Shown piece after piece: positions 1 through 7,943 of a stretch of 16,126 bases of DNA (its first letter is position 1; each line of letters starts with the position of its first letter). Under the pieces are notes generated by a model. The model was not told the origin of the DNA. It did no database searches and worked only from the letters and a program-made list of their open reading frames with translations. Source of the DNA: Actinomycetes bacterium (lineage in GTDB: Bacteria > Actinomycetota > Actinomycetes > Actinomycetales > Dermabacteraceae); the NCBI GenBank assembly GCA_023389045.1, contig JAEWEZ010000170.1, positions 1 to 16,126 on the forward strand. Reading direction: 5' to 3'. The translations under genes were made by a program, and so were the position numbers.

Positions 1-1
1 G

Positions 2-634
2 GTGACTGTTCCGGCCGACGGGGAAGTGCCCGGCCCGCAGGTTTCTGTGGGCGAAAACGGGGAGACCGTGGTGCGCTTCTGGCATCACGCACCGCAGACG
101 CAGGCGGTGGCGCTTCAGGCTAATGGCTGGTGGCAGAGCGGGATGCGGGATGTGCAGTCTGAGCCGCGGCTTGACCCGCGCACTCCGAATACGCATCGCG
201 CCGCGCGCGGCGGTGGGCTGCGCGCGGTTGTGGACGTCGTCGGCCCTGTCGCAGCGAAAGTGGCGATGCCGGTTCATGACCTCCCGGTGGATATGACGAT
301 CCCCCATGCCACGCGCGCCCGCTGGTGTGCGCCGGGTCTGGCAGCGTCGGGTGATGGTGCGAGCAGTGGCTCTGACACAGGAAAGACGGCTCCGGTTCCG
401 CTCCTCATCGTCACCGATGCGGAAGGACATGTGGACCGTCTGGATACCCCGGCGCTGCTTGCCGGTGCCGTCCGCGACGGACTCCTCCCGCCGCTCATCG
501 CCGTCTTCCTTGACGCTGGTCCGCAGCGCGGCGAGGAACCTCGCGAACTCACCCGCTATCCCCACAGGTCTGGTGACCCGCCGGAAAACTGGTGGGCGTC
601 GAGATCGACGCAGGTCGACGATACCCGCAGATGA
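2..634 (+). pseudogene. Decayed enterochelin esterase (Fes-like) remnant
   Basis: An open frame from a GTG at the window edge resembles siderophore esterases that hydrolyse ferric enterobactin-type ligands, but only in pieces. The N-terminal part (VVRFWHHAP, about residues 23-31) looks like the Fes N-terminal beta domain. A DPRTPN segment (about 58-63) follows with much of the expected domain between them missing. Residues about 131-175 carry the alpha/beta-hydrolase entry: PVPLLIVTDAEG, a TPALL helix, then GLLPPLIAVFLDAG. The homology stops near residue 180 at a Glu-Leu resembling the family's R-x-x-E-L; the tail is unrelated and ends at TGA. The catalytic half (nucleophile-elbow serine, Asp, His) is absent in every frame before the next gene. 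Fes proteins are roughly 400 residues, so this is about half length. The true start may lie upstream of the window. Family assignment is moderate; lack of function is likely. Confidence 0.6.
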
Positions 635-690
635 GAGGGCGGAAGACAGGCAAAAGGGCCATCTGCCGGGACTGCACCCTTCGCACACAA

Positions 691-721
691 ACGGCCCGAC
701 CACCACAGGATGGCCGGGCCG
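691..721 (-). terminator. Rho-independent-type terminator of the gntP-family gene
   Basis: Read on the minus strand, a hairpin has a 7-bp perfect GC stem (692-698 pairing with 715-721, CGGCCCG/CGGGCCG), one mismatch, then three more pairs (700-702 with 711-713). It is followed by TTTGTGT. It lies 36 bases after the stop codon of the permease gene, the usual place for an intrinsic terminator. The U-tract is short, so efficiency is uncertain. Confidence 0.65.
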
Positions 722-756
722 CTGCGTCGAGCGCGAAAGCTCGTCGGCTCAGAGAA

Positions 757-2145
757 TCAGAGCACGAGGAAGAAACCGGCCGCGATGACGAAACCGATCA
801 GAGACTCGATGGTCTGCTGCACCGTCCAGGTGCGCAGCGTGGTGGCCACATCCATGTCGAACAGGCGGCCCACCAGCCAGAAGCCGGAGTCATTCACGTG
901 CGAGGCGAAGACCGAACCGGCGGCGGTGGCAACCGTGATCGCTGCGATCTGACCGGGGCTGTACCCGCCGGCAGCAACCGCCGGGGCCATCAGGCTGGCA
1001 GCGGTCACGAGCGCGACCGTGGCCGAGCCCTGTGCCACACGCATGACCACAGCGATGACGTACGCCGCGACGATCACCGGCAGGCCAAGGCCGCTCATGC
1101 TCTCCGACAGAGCGTCGCCGATACCGGAGGTGCGCAGAACCATGCCGAACATGCCGCCGGCGCCGGTGATCAGCACAACCGAGCAGATCGGCCCGAGGGA
1201 GGAGTCCACGATCTTCTCCAGTGCCGTGCCCTTCTCGCCGCGGGCGAAGCCAAGCACGATCAGCGCGAACAGCACCGAGATCAGCAGGGCCACCGGGGAC
1301 GAGCCAAAGGCACGAGCCACCTGGTACCAGGTAGCCTCCGGATTCACCGAACCACCGGAGCGCAGGAAGTCCAGGCCCGTGTTCATGAAGATCAGGACCA
1401 TCGGGAGGAGCAGAACCAGAACGACGGTGAACACCGAGGGCGGATTCTTGATCTCGTCGTCATCGACCTTGCCGAAGAGGGCACCAGCGCCCACCTGGAA
1501 GGGGAAGTAGCGGCCGCACACCTTGCCCCAGAGAACACCGGAGAGGTAGAAGGCCGGAATCGCGGCGACCAGACCGACGGCGAGAACCAGGCCGAGGTTG
1601 GCGCTGTAGGCCTCCGATGCGGTGACCGGGCCCGGGTGCGGCGGCACGAAGACGTGCATCACCGAGAAGGCGGCAGCCGCCGGAATGGCGTACAGCAGGA
1701 TCGGGCCGCCCAGACGTGCCGCGACCGCGAAGACGATCGGCAGCATGACCACGAGGCCCGCGTCGAAGAACATGGGGAAGCCCATGAGCAGGGAGGCGAC
1801 GCCCAGAGCGAGCGGAGCGCGCTTTTCACCGAACAGATCAATCATCTTGTCGGCGAGAACGGTGGCGCCGCCCGAATGCTCAACGAGTTTGCCGAGCATG
1901 GCGCCGAGGCCCACGAGCAGGGCGACGCTTCCGAGTGTTCCACCGAAGCCGCCGGTGAGAACGCCAACAATGTCACCGCTCGGGATGCCGGTGGCGAATG
2001 CGGTCAGCAAGCTGACCAGGATCAGCGTGAGGAACGCGTGCAGACGGAAGACGATGATGAGAACGAGGATGAGGGCGATGGCCCCCGCGGCGATGCCAAG
2101 AAGCGGACCCGCTGAGAGTGTTTGAGTCCAGCCTTCAATCTCCAT
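757..2145 (-). CDS. GntP-family gluconate:H+ symporter-like permease
   Basis: An inner-membrane permease of the GntP family, which imports gluconate or related sugar acids with protons. The 462-residue product is close to the family's usual 440-460 and is hydrophobic throughout, with a dozen or more likely membrane segments. Recognisable family signatures are FFDAG (residues 126-130), HVFVPPHPGP (164-173) and, near the C-terminus, ASHVNDSGFW. I chose the ATG at 2145 because AAGGAG sits 6 bases upstream and the protein then begins directly before the first membrane helix. An in-frame start at 2262 would add 39 polar residues with no family counterpart. It is a single-gene unit ending at a terminator (691-721). 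Two imperfect palindromes upstream (2222-2237, 2264-2281) could bind a regulator. No gluconate kinase is adjacent, so the exact substrate (gluconate, glycerate, another hydroxyacid) is open. Confidence 0.93.
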   Translation of the reverse strand: MEIEGWTQTLSAGPLLGIAAGAIALILVLIIVFRLHAFLTLILVSLLTAFATGIPSGDIVGVLTGGFGGTLGSVALLVGLGAMLGKLVEHSGGATVLADKMIDLFGEKRAPLALGVASLLMGFPMFFDAGLVVMLPIVFAVAARLGGPILLYAIPAAAAFSVMHVFVPPHPGPVTASEAYSANLGLVLAVGLVAAIPAFYLSGVLWGKVCGRYFPFQVGAGALFGKVDDDEIKNPPSVFTVVLVLLLPMVLIFMNTGLDFLRSGGSVNPEATWYQVARAFGSSPVALLISVLFALIVLGFARGEKGTALEKIVDSSLGPICSVVLITGAGGMFGMVLRTSGIGDALSESMSGLGLPVIVAAYVIAVVMRVAQGSATVALVTAASLMAPAVAAGGYSPGQIAAITVATAAGSVFASHVNDSGFWLVGRLFDMDVATTLRTWTVQQTIESLIGFVIAAGFFLVL

Positions 2146-2221
2146 TGATGACTCCTTGAAAGCGAGAGGGAAGGAGGTCGTCGCGTTCCTCGGTGCCGGG
2201 CCACCAGTCGGGTCCAGAGAT

Positions 2222-2281
2222 AGGTCAACATCGACCTGCGGGGGAGGTGACGACATCGCCACCTTATCAGCGACCTGACAA
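2222..2281 (-). promoter_or_regulatory. Two imperfect palindromes upstream of the gntP-family gene
   Basis: AGGTC-aacatc-GACCT (2222-2237) and TTATCAG-cgac-CTGACAA (2264-2281; one mismatched pair per half) lie 77-136 bases upstream of the permease start. GntP genes are often controlled by GntR- or LacI-type repressors that bind such dyads. No clear -35/-10 pair was found, so this is a candidate only. Confidence 0.3.
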
Positions 2282-2540
2282 GAGGGGCGGACGGTAGTCC
2301 CTGCTCAGGGGGCATGTGAGGGCGAGGAGGGCGGAAGGTTTTGCAGATCTAGAGTGGCTCCAGTCGCTGCCAGCCGGCGCCACTGACCACTCCGAATTTC
2401 CTTCCTCGCCACGGCTTTTCTCTGCCTTCACCGACGCGCCGAGGAGCTCGAACAGCGCCCCTCCACAGCCCCTCCCCCACGCCCAGCACCCCGATAGGCC
2501 GTGGTTGAAAACTGTTGCTCTTCCGGGAGGAGACGAGAAC

Positions 2541-2743
2541 ATGCTGCTCGAAGGCAAAGTCACCATCATCACCGGCGCCGACTCCGGCTTTGGCCGCGCC
2601 ACCAGCCTGCTTTTTGCCGAGCGAAGATGACCCAGGGCAACATCATCTCGACCGCCTCGGCGGGCGGCCTCATCGGCTTCCCCGGTGCCGTCTCCTACGG
2701 GGCTTCGAAGGGTGGCGTTATCGCCCTTATCACGAACCTCTGA
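2541..2743 (+). pseudogene. Internally deleted short-chain dehydrogenase/reductase remnant
   Basis: Two out-of-frame fragments of a classical short-chain dehydrogenase (NAD(P)-dependent oxidoreductase) abut here. Fragment one starts at ATG 2541 behind GGGAGGAG. It carries the beta1-alpha1 nucleotide-binding start with TGADSGFG (the TGxxxGxG motif), ending at TGA 2628-2630. Fragment two begins at the overlapping ATG 2627 in another frame. It resumes with the beta5 region and the active-site stretch, NIISTASAGG then SYGASKGG, which holds the YxxxK catalytic pair, and stops at 2743 right after ALITNL. The roughly 100 residues normally between these blocks and the whole C-terminal third are missing. 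An intact member is about 250 residues. The retained SD and start suggest a formerly expressed gene that lost its middle and end by deletion. Function is very unlikely. Confidence 0.8.
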
Positions 2744-3068
2744 GGGCCGACGGGGCACAGGCGCAGAGCCTGACCCGTCGACCCCTGTGCGCTCCCAGGG
2801 CACGCGGCGACGATGTGGCATCCGCTCCGTTGGCCCGATTGCCCTTCTCACCCACGCCCTGCGTTGCGGCCTGGCTCACCCCTCCCCTGGCGCGCCACAC
2901 AGGGACTGTGTCCAGGGGCGAGTCCCGCAGCGCCAACGCTTTCTATCTTCGCTAGCATGAACTGTCGCTCACGGTCATCCGCCTGCGACGAAACCCGCCG
3001 CCGGGCAGGCCGATAAGCCACACATTGCGTGAGCTCCCGGTCAACCCTGACCTCATCCTCAAGGAGCC
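2744..3068. other. Non-coding stretch after the SDR remnant
   Basis: No gene is supported here. A dyad GCACAGG (2755-2761) / CCTGTGC (2784-2790) with a 22-base loop follows the dehydrogenase remnant. It could be a weak terminator but lacks a T-run. The rest is probably decayed sequence plus the leader of the acyltransferase gene. I see no convincing promoter boxes. Confidence 0.4.
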
Positions 3069-4070
3069 ATGAGTTCGCAGCAGAGAATCTCTTGGATGGA
3101 TGCCGTACGCGGCATCGCCGTTGCACTGGTTGTTTTTCATCACGCCATTAACATCCCCCGCGTGATCTATGGAATCGAGATCGTGAATCCCACATGGGAT
3201 GCATTGATCGCATTTGTGAGCCCCTTCCGGATGCCTCTTCTTTTAGCTATCTCAGGGCTACTCCTCACGCCGGCAGTCCATAAGCCTCTCTTGCGCTATA
3301 CCGACGGCAAAGTACGTAAGATCCTGTGGCCCTACCTACTCTGGACAGCAATCACCATCGCCGTCATCCAAGGCTGGAACGGGATCTCGACCATCTTTCA
3401 ACCGTTCACCTGGATAGCAGGCACTTACCACATGTGGTTCCTGGTGGTTCTCCTGGAGTGCTACGTTCTGGGCGTGCTGGTTCGCTACATACCAGCCTGG
3501 ACGCTCCCCCTCGCACTCCTCTGCGCACTTGTAGTTCTTGACCCATCGACGGGATTCATTCGCCGCTTCCTCTACTACGGCTTCTTTTTCTTCCTCGGCG
3601 CCGCTATCAAGACCATTCTTCCGCGATGGATGGAGGCCCCGCGTTGGACGTTCGCATTGATGGGAGCGCTCACACTGGGTATTTCAGGTGCCGCATTTGC
3701 AGACCTTCTCACCATCGATATTGCACAGCCCCTGACAACACTTCTCGCAATTCCTGGAATTTTGAGTGTTTTGTGGCTTGCGCATCGAGCTCCCCGCCTC
3801 ACAGCCTTTGAGTTTATAGGGCGACGCTCCATCGTTATCTACACAGTCCACTTCCCGGTGCAGGCGGCAGTATCTACCCTCGCATCACCCCTCCTCCCTG
3901 ATCACAGCGGCATTTTCCTGGCGCTCACACTCACTTCTGGCCTCGGTATACCGCTCCTTATCGCGGCCGCCTACCGGTGGACGAAGCCCGCTTTCGAATT
4001 CCCCTTCCCTGTCATCCCCAGCCTCTCGGAAGCGAACGCGCAGCCCCGCAAGAGCCTCGACAGCCACTGA
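3069..4070 (+). CDS. Acyltransferase-3 family membrane protein (O-acyltransferase)
   Basis: A polytopic membrane protein of the acyltransferase-3 (PF01757) type. These proteins transfer acetyl or other acyl groups to cell-surface sugars, peptidoglycan, lipids or secondary metabolites. Family marks are MDAVRGIAVALVVFHH (R14 and the H24/H25 pair of the first helix), FRMPLLLAISGLL (53-65) and HMWFLVVLLE (121-130). About ten hydrophobic segments are visible, and the 333-residue length is normal for a stand-alone member. AAGGAG at 3061-3066 lies only 2 bases before the ATG, an unusually tight spacing. The next in-frame ATG (3096) would cut into the conserved first helix, so 3069 is kept. Its coding sequence is clearly more AT-rich than the genes on both sides, with codons such as TTA, ATA and CTA that the neighbours hardly use. 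It also sits between a pseudogene and an exporter. This suggests horizontal acquisition. The acceptor is unknown. Confidence 0.88.
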   Translation: MSSQQRISWMDAVRGIAVALVVFHHAINIPRVIYGIEIVNPTWDALIAFVSPFRMPLLLAISGLLLTPAVHKPLLRYTDGKVRKILWPYLLWTAITIAVIQGWNGISTIFQPFTWIAGTYHMWFLVVLLECYVLGVLVRYIPAWTLPLALLCALVVLDPSTGFIRRFLYYGFFFFLGAAIKTILPRWMEAPRWTFALMGALTLGISGAAFADLLTIDIAQPLTTLLAIPGILSVLWLAHRAPRLTAFEFIGRRSIVIYTVHFPVQAAVSTLASPLLPDHSGIFLALTLTSGLGIPLLIAAAYRWTKPAFEFPFPVIPSLSEANAQPRKSLDSH

Positions 4071-4106
4071 GAGGGACACCACCAGATCCCACCCTCATAC
4101 CCTTAC

Positions 4107-4133
4107 TTGCCTACTATGCTAGCGCGCTATACA
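4107..4133 (+). promoter_or_regulatory. Candidate promoter for the ABC exporter operon
   Basis: TTGCCT (4107-4112) and TATACA (4128-4133) are separated by 15 bases in a locally AT-richer gap between the acyltransferase stop and the first exporter gene. Spacing is shorter than ideal and there is no independent support. A GTG-start ribosome site (AAGGAG, 4181-4186) follows. Confidence 0.3.
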
Positions 4134-4196
4134 GTCCAGCGGTGAGCCCTCCACCGGGCCCTCCTCGTCGTACCGCACAGAAGGAGCAGTACCGCT

Positions 4197-5999
4197 GTGA
4201 GCGATACCGCCGCGTCACCTCCACAGCACACCCCACGCCGATTCCCCCAGTGGGCGGTTATCCGCCTCAGCCGCGTGGGCTGGCTTGCGTTCATCGCGCC
4301 CGTCGGGCTGGGGCTTGCCCTGTCCGCAAGCTACGTCGGCGCGGCCATGCTCAATGCGGAAATCTTCACTGAGCTGCTCACCGACCGCGATATGCGCGTT
4401 CTGCAGGCGCTCATCATCGCCCTCGCCATCGTGCTTCTCACCCGACCTCTGCTGAGCCTTGCCCGCGAATGGGCCGTCTCCGCCCTCGGTGGACGCATGA
4501 AACGCACCCTGCGTCTGCGGGTCTCGCGAGTGCTTACCGACCAGGGGCCGATGCGTGCTCCGCGCCGCACCTCTGGCCAGCTCGAATCCCTCATGACCGA
4601 CGGAATCGAGAACACCCAGGCCTACTACGGCCTGTACCTGCCGCACATCCTGGTCACCGCCGTGACCGCGCTGTTCGTCGGCGCCTGGCTTGCGCAGTAC
4701 TCCATCTGGATCGCGATCGTGCAGGTGTTTCTCGCCGCCGTCGTCGTGGCCGTGCCGCGCGTGTGGGACAAGGTGCTCGCTGAGCGCGGCCAGACCCACT
4801 GGATCGCCTACGCCGACCTCAACAGCGAGTTCGTCGACTCGATGATGGGGATGACCACCCTCAAAGCCTTCAACGCCGCCACTCGCCGCCGCGAAACCCT
4901 CGCCGCGAAATCCGAGCATCTGTTGAAGTCCACCCTCGGGCAGCTGAAACTCTCCCTCGGCGAGACCGGCGTGTCCGGCACGATCATGGTGATCGGCCCC
5001 GCCGTCGGCCTCGCGATGGGTATCGCCGAACTCGCCCGCGGCACCGTGCAGCCCACCGAACTGTTCATGATCACGCTGCTCTCGGCCGAGATGTTCCGCC
5101 CCGTCCGCACCCTTGCGAACTACTGGCACACCGGCTACCTCGGGCTCTCCTCCTCCCGCGAGCTGGAGGCCTTCCTGCGCGCCGAGACCGAGGAAAATAC
5201 GCAGGCCACCGACCCGTCGGCCCAACCCTCCCCCGCCACTCCCGCGGGAACTAGCACCCCCGCGGCAGCCCTCGAGATTCACGAGGCCCGCTACCGGTAC
5301 CGCGGCGCTGAGGCCGACGCCCTCGCCGGTGTGGACCTGACCCTGCGCGAAGGATCATCCCTCGCGATCGTCGGCGCGTCCGGGTCTGGTAAATCCACCC
5401 TGCTCGGCCTGCTCCTTGGGCTCGACGCCCCCAGCGGCGGCACCCTCAGCGTCTTTGGAGAAGACCCTCGGCGCAGCGTGGCCCGCGGTGGTGTGATCGC
5501 CATGGTTGCGCAGGACCCGCTGGTGTTCGCCGGCACCGTGCGTTCCAACCTCCTCGACGGTCGTGCCGACGCGAGCGACGACGAACTCCTCGAGGCACTG
5601 CGGATCGCGCGCCTCGACACGCTCGACGGTGCCACCGGCGCTGCCGTGCTCGACCGTGTTGTTCACGAACGCGGCGAAAACCTCTCCGGCGGGCAGCGTC
5701 AGCGCCTCGCCATCGCCCGCTCCCTCGTGGCCCGGCCGCGGCTGCTGGTTCTCGACGAATCCACTTCCGCCCTCGACACCGACACCGAAATCGCGGTGCT
5801 CGACCAGATCGCCGCTGCCATGCCGCAGCTAACGCTGGTCATCGTCACCCACCGGATGGATACCGCCGCCCGCTGCGACCAAGCGATCGTGCTCAAAGCC
5901 GGGCGCGCCGTCGAGCAGGGCTCCGTCCGTGAGCTGCTCGCCAGCGACTCCCATCTCGCCCGAATGACCGCCGACGCCGCCGGCGCTGTGAGGAGCTGA
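4197..5999 (+). CDS. ABC exporter half-transporter, subunit 1 (CydD-like, permease-ATPase fusion)
   Basis: A type IV ABC exporter half-transporter with an N-terminal six-helix membrane domain (about residues 20-320), a Pro/Ala/Thr-rich linker (about 335-360) and an ATPase domain. The ATPase motifs are all canonical: Walker A GASGSGKS (393-400), Q-loop in MVAQDP, signature LSGGQ (496-500), Walker B LLVLDE with D520/E521, and switch histidine H552. At 600 residues it has normal length. The membrane domain resembles CydD/CydC-like heterodimers of Gram-positive bacteria, but no cytochrome bd genes are nearby, so the cyd name is not applied. The start is GTG 4197, with AAGGAG 10 bases upstream. 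The next gene begins 5 bases after this stop, and its ribosome site (AGGAG, 5991-5995) lies within this gene's end, indicating translational coupling and a heterodimer. Substrate unknown; a small peptide, thiol, siderophore or drug are all possible. Confidence 0.9.
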   Translation: MSDTAASPPQHTPRRFPQWAVIRLSRVGWLAFIAPVGLGLALSASYVGAAMLNAEIFTELLTDRDMRVLQALIIALAIVLLTRPLLSLAREWAVSALGGRMKRTLRLRVSRVLTDQGPMRAPRRTSGQLESLMTDGIENTQAYYGLYLPHILVTAVTALFVGAWLAQYSIWIAIVQVFLAAVVVAVPRVWDKVLAERGQTHWIAYADLNSEFVDSMMGMTTLKAFNAATRRRETLAAKSEHLLKSTLGQLKLSLGETGVSGTIMVIGPAVGLAMGIAELARGTVQPTELFMITLLSAEMFRPVRTLANYWHTGYLGLSSSRELEAFLRAETEENTQATDPSAQPSPATPAGTSTPAAALEIHEARYRYRGAEADALAGVDLTLREGSSLAIVGASGSGKSTLLGLLLGLDAPSGGTLSVFGEDPRRSVARGGVIAMVAQDPLVFAGTVRSNLLDGRADASDDELLEALRIARLDTLDGATGAAVLDRVVHERGENLSGGQRQRLAIARSLVARPRLLVLDESTSALDTDTEIAVLDQIAAAMPQLTLVIVTHRMDTAARCDQAIVLKAGRAVEQGSVRELLASDSHLARMTADAAGAVRS

Positions 6000-6004
6000 C
6001 CCCG

Positions 6005-7741
6005 ATGCTGCACACCATGAAAGACGTGCTCGCGCTCCTGCGCGGCCTGCGCGGCTTCCGCGCCCTCTTCACTATCTCGATGTTCGCGCAGTTCACGCAC
6101 CAAATCCTGCTGGTGCTGCTGAGCGCCGTCTCCGTCTACATCTCCACCCGCGTGGTCAACGAAACCTGGCTGCCCGGCGAAGCGGTCTGGCCGCTCGCGA
6201 TCGTCATCATCATGGCGCTCGTGCAGGGCACCGCGTACCTGCTCGAATGCTGGTGGTCGCACGAACTGGCCTACAAGGTGCTCGCCTCCCTGCGCGTGGA
6301 CATCTTCGCCTCCCTGCAACGGATCGCGCCGCTCGGCCTGCAGGGCCGACGTATCGCCGATGTGGCCTCCCGCTCCATGGGCGACGTGGAACAGCTCGAA
6401 TGGTTCTACGCCCACACCGTCGCGACCGCCATCAACGCCGTGACCTCCTCCGTCATCCTGATCGCGGCGGGCTACTGGTTCATGGGGCCGCTCGCCCTCG
6501 TGGTCGTGCCGGCGCTCATCTCCATCCTCGCCTTCCCCTTCGTTCTACTGCGTTGGCAGCGCCGACAGGGCGACCGGCACCGCGAAGCCCTCTCCGCCCT
6601 CAAGGTGACTGCCCTCGACGGCATCCACGGCCTGCGCGAAATGCGCACCCTCGGCCTCGTCGAGCGTCAGGAAGAACGACTCGAGCAGGACGGTCGACGA
6701 GTGCAGCGCGCCCTCACCTCCGGCAATCTGCGCCGCGCCGTCGAAGCCGGCTTCGTCGAATGGGTCATGGCGATCGTGCACCTGGTGGTCGTCATCGTGC
6801 TCACCGGCTGGCTGCGTGATGGCACCTTCCCGGCCCAGGACCTGCCGGTCTCCGTCATGCTCGCCTCGATGGCGGCGGTGCCCGTGATTGGGCTGGTCGG
6901 GATGCTCGGCAAGCTCGGCGAAATCGGGGCGTGCGCGCATCGTGTGCAAGCGCTGCTCGACGCCCCCGACACCGTGGACTCCGCTCCCCGCGCCGGCGCC
7001 GCCGCCACCACCGCCGACGGCTCCCTGCGCATCGAAGACGTCACCTTCCGCTACGGGCCCGAGCTTCCCGCCGTGCTCGATGGGGTCTCACTCGAGATCC
7101 CGAAGGGGCAGACCGTGGCACTGTTCGGCCCCTCCGGCGTTGGCAAATCCACCCTCGCCTTCCTCGCCCTGCGCTTCCTGGATCCGCAGGCTGGAGTGGT
7201 GCGCTTGGACGGGGTCGACGTGGTCACCTCCACCCCGGATGCGCATCGCGAACACGTGACCCTGCTGCCGCAGTCCAGCTACATCTTCGCTGGCACCATC
7301 CGAGAAAACCTGACCATCGCCGCCCCTGAAGCGGACGACGACACCCTGTGGCGAGCCCTCACCCACGCTGGGCTACGCGAGGTGGTCGAAGGGCTTGGCG
7401 GGCTCGACGCTGCCGTCGGGGATCGCGGAACCACCCTGTCCGGTGGTGAACGCCAGCGGCTCGGCCTGGCTCGCGTCTTCCTGCGCGACCATGAAGTGCT
7501 GGTGCTGGATGAACCGCTGGCCAATGTGGACCCGGAGCTGGAGGCCAGCATCATGCAGGCCCTCGCCGAGCACCGCAGCGACGCTTCCACCCTGCTCATC
7601 GCCCACCGCATCTCCTCCCTCGCCCACGCTGACCGGATCATCGTGCTGGGCAGCGAGGGCGTGGTGGACCAGGGCACCCACGCTGAGCTGGCCGAACGAT
7701 GCGCGCCGTACCGGTCGGCGCTCGCAGCGCAGGCCGGGTAA
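6005..7741 (+). CDS. ABC exporter half-transporter, subunit 2 (CydC-like, permease-ATPase fusion)
   Basis: Second half-transporter, 578 residues, with a six-helix membrane domain (about 15-310) and a C-terminal ATPase. Motifs are Walker A GPSGVGKS (375-382), a Q-loop in LLPQSS, signature LSGGE (478-482), Walker B VLVLDE (D502/E503) and a switch His in LIAHRIS. Unlike many heterodimeric exporters, neither subunit shows a replaced catalytic glutamate, so both ATP sites look competent. The start at ATG 6005 has AGGAG at 5991-5995, inside the end of the upstream gene, so the two subunits are coupled and most likely assemble one to one. The gene ends at TAA just before a 17-bp stem-loop (7758-7820) that should terminate the transcript. 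Substrate unknown. Confidence 0.9.
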   Translation: MLHTMKDVLALLRGLRGFRALFTISMFAQFTHQILLVLLSAVSVYISTRVVNETWLPGEAVWPLAIVIIMALVQGTAYLLECWWSHELAYKVLASLRVDIFASLQRIAPLGLQGRRIADVASRSMGDVEQLEWFYAHTVATAINAVTSSVILIAAGYWFMGPLALVVVPALISILAFPFVLLRWQRRQGDRHREALSALKVTALDGIHGLREMRTLGLVERQEERLEQDGRRVQRALTSGNLRRAVEAGFVEWVMAIVHLVVVIVLTGWLRDGTFPAQDLPVSVMLASMAAVPVIGLVGMLGKLGEIGACAHRVQALLDAPDTVDSAPRAGAAATTADGSLRIEDVTFRYGPELPAVLDGVSLEIPKGQTVALFGPSGVGKSTLAFLALRFLDPQAGVVRLDGVDVVTSTPDAHREHVTLLPQSSYIFAGTIRENLTIAAPEADDDTLWRALTHAGLREVVEGLGGLDAAVGDRGTTLSGGERQRLGLARVFLRDHEVLVLDEPLANVDPELEASIMQALAEHRSDASTLLIAHRISSLAHADRIIVLGSEGVVDQGTHAELAERCAPYRSALAAQAG

Positions 7742-7757
7742 ACGGGGCTGTGTGACA

Positions 7758-7820
7758 AAACGGGACGCCAGCGGCTCGAGCTGTGCAATATGCACGGCAA
7801 CGACCGCTGGCGTCCCGTTT
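7758..7820. terminator. Long perfect stem-loop after the ABC exporter genes (possibly bidirectional terminator)
   Basis: A perfect 17-bp inverted repeat, 7758-7774 with 7804-7820 (AAACGGGACGCCAGCGG and its complement), encloses a 29-base loop. The loop holds its own small dyad GTGCA-ata-TGCAC (7783-7795). On the plus strand the 3' arm ends in GTTT, and on the minus strand in GTTTTGT. It begins 16 bases after the exporter stop codon. Termination is the simplest role, although the T-runs are short and the arms longer than usual. Confidence 0.65.
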
Positions 7821-7890
7821 ACACACGCGCGCCGCGGTTACACGCCCACTAACCGGGCGCCGCCAGCCCCTCCCCGGGGCCAACAAGAAC

Positions 7891-7909
7891 GCTGTGTAGG
7901 CCACACAGC
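7891..7909. promoter_or_regulatory. Candidate MarR operator
   Basis: GCTGTGT-aggcc-ACACAGC is a 19-base dyad with perfect 7-base arms, ending 34 bases before the marR start codon. MarR-family dimers typically bind 16-20-bp palindromes overlapping their own promoters. A matching half-site, GCTGTGTG, occurs at 7747-7754. Confidence 0.5.
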
Positions 7910-7943
7910 AGGGAGGTTCGCGACAATCCTCGGAGGTGGTCAC

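Noticed and set aside
592..2115. A 507-codon plus-strand open frame opposite the permease gene
   Set aside because: It is antisense to a clear GntP gene and its product is an unnatural Glu/Gln/His/Asp/Arg-rich string. High GC leaves the opposite strand open.
2267..2851. A 194-codon minus-strand open frame upstream of the permease
   Set aside because: It is antisense to the SDR remnant, has no domain pattern and no good ribosome site.
4215..5282. A 355-codon minus-strand open frame opposite ABC subunit 1
   Set aside because: Gly/His-rich, no domain signature, antisense to a protein with all ABC membrane features.
4197..7741. Naming the exporter pair cydD/cydC
   Set aside because: Similarity to CydDC is only general for heterodimeric exporters, and no cytochrome bd genes are present to support the name.
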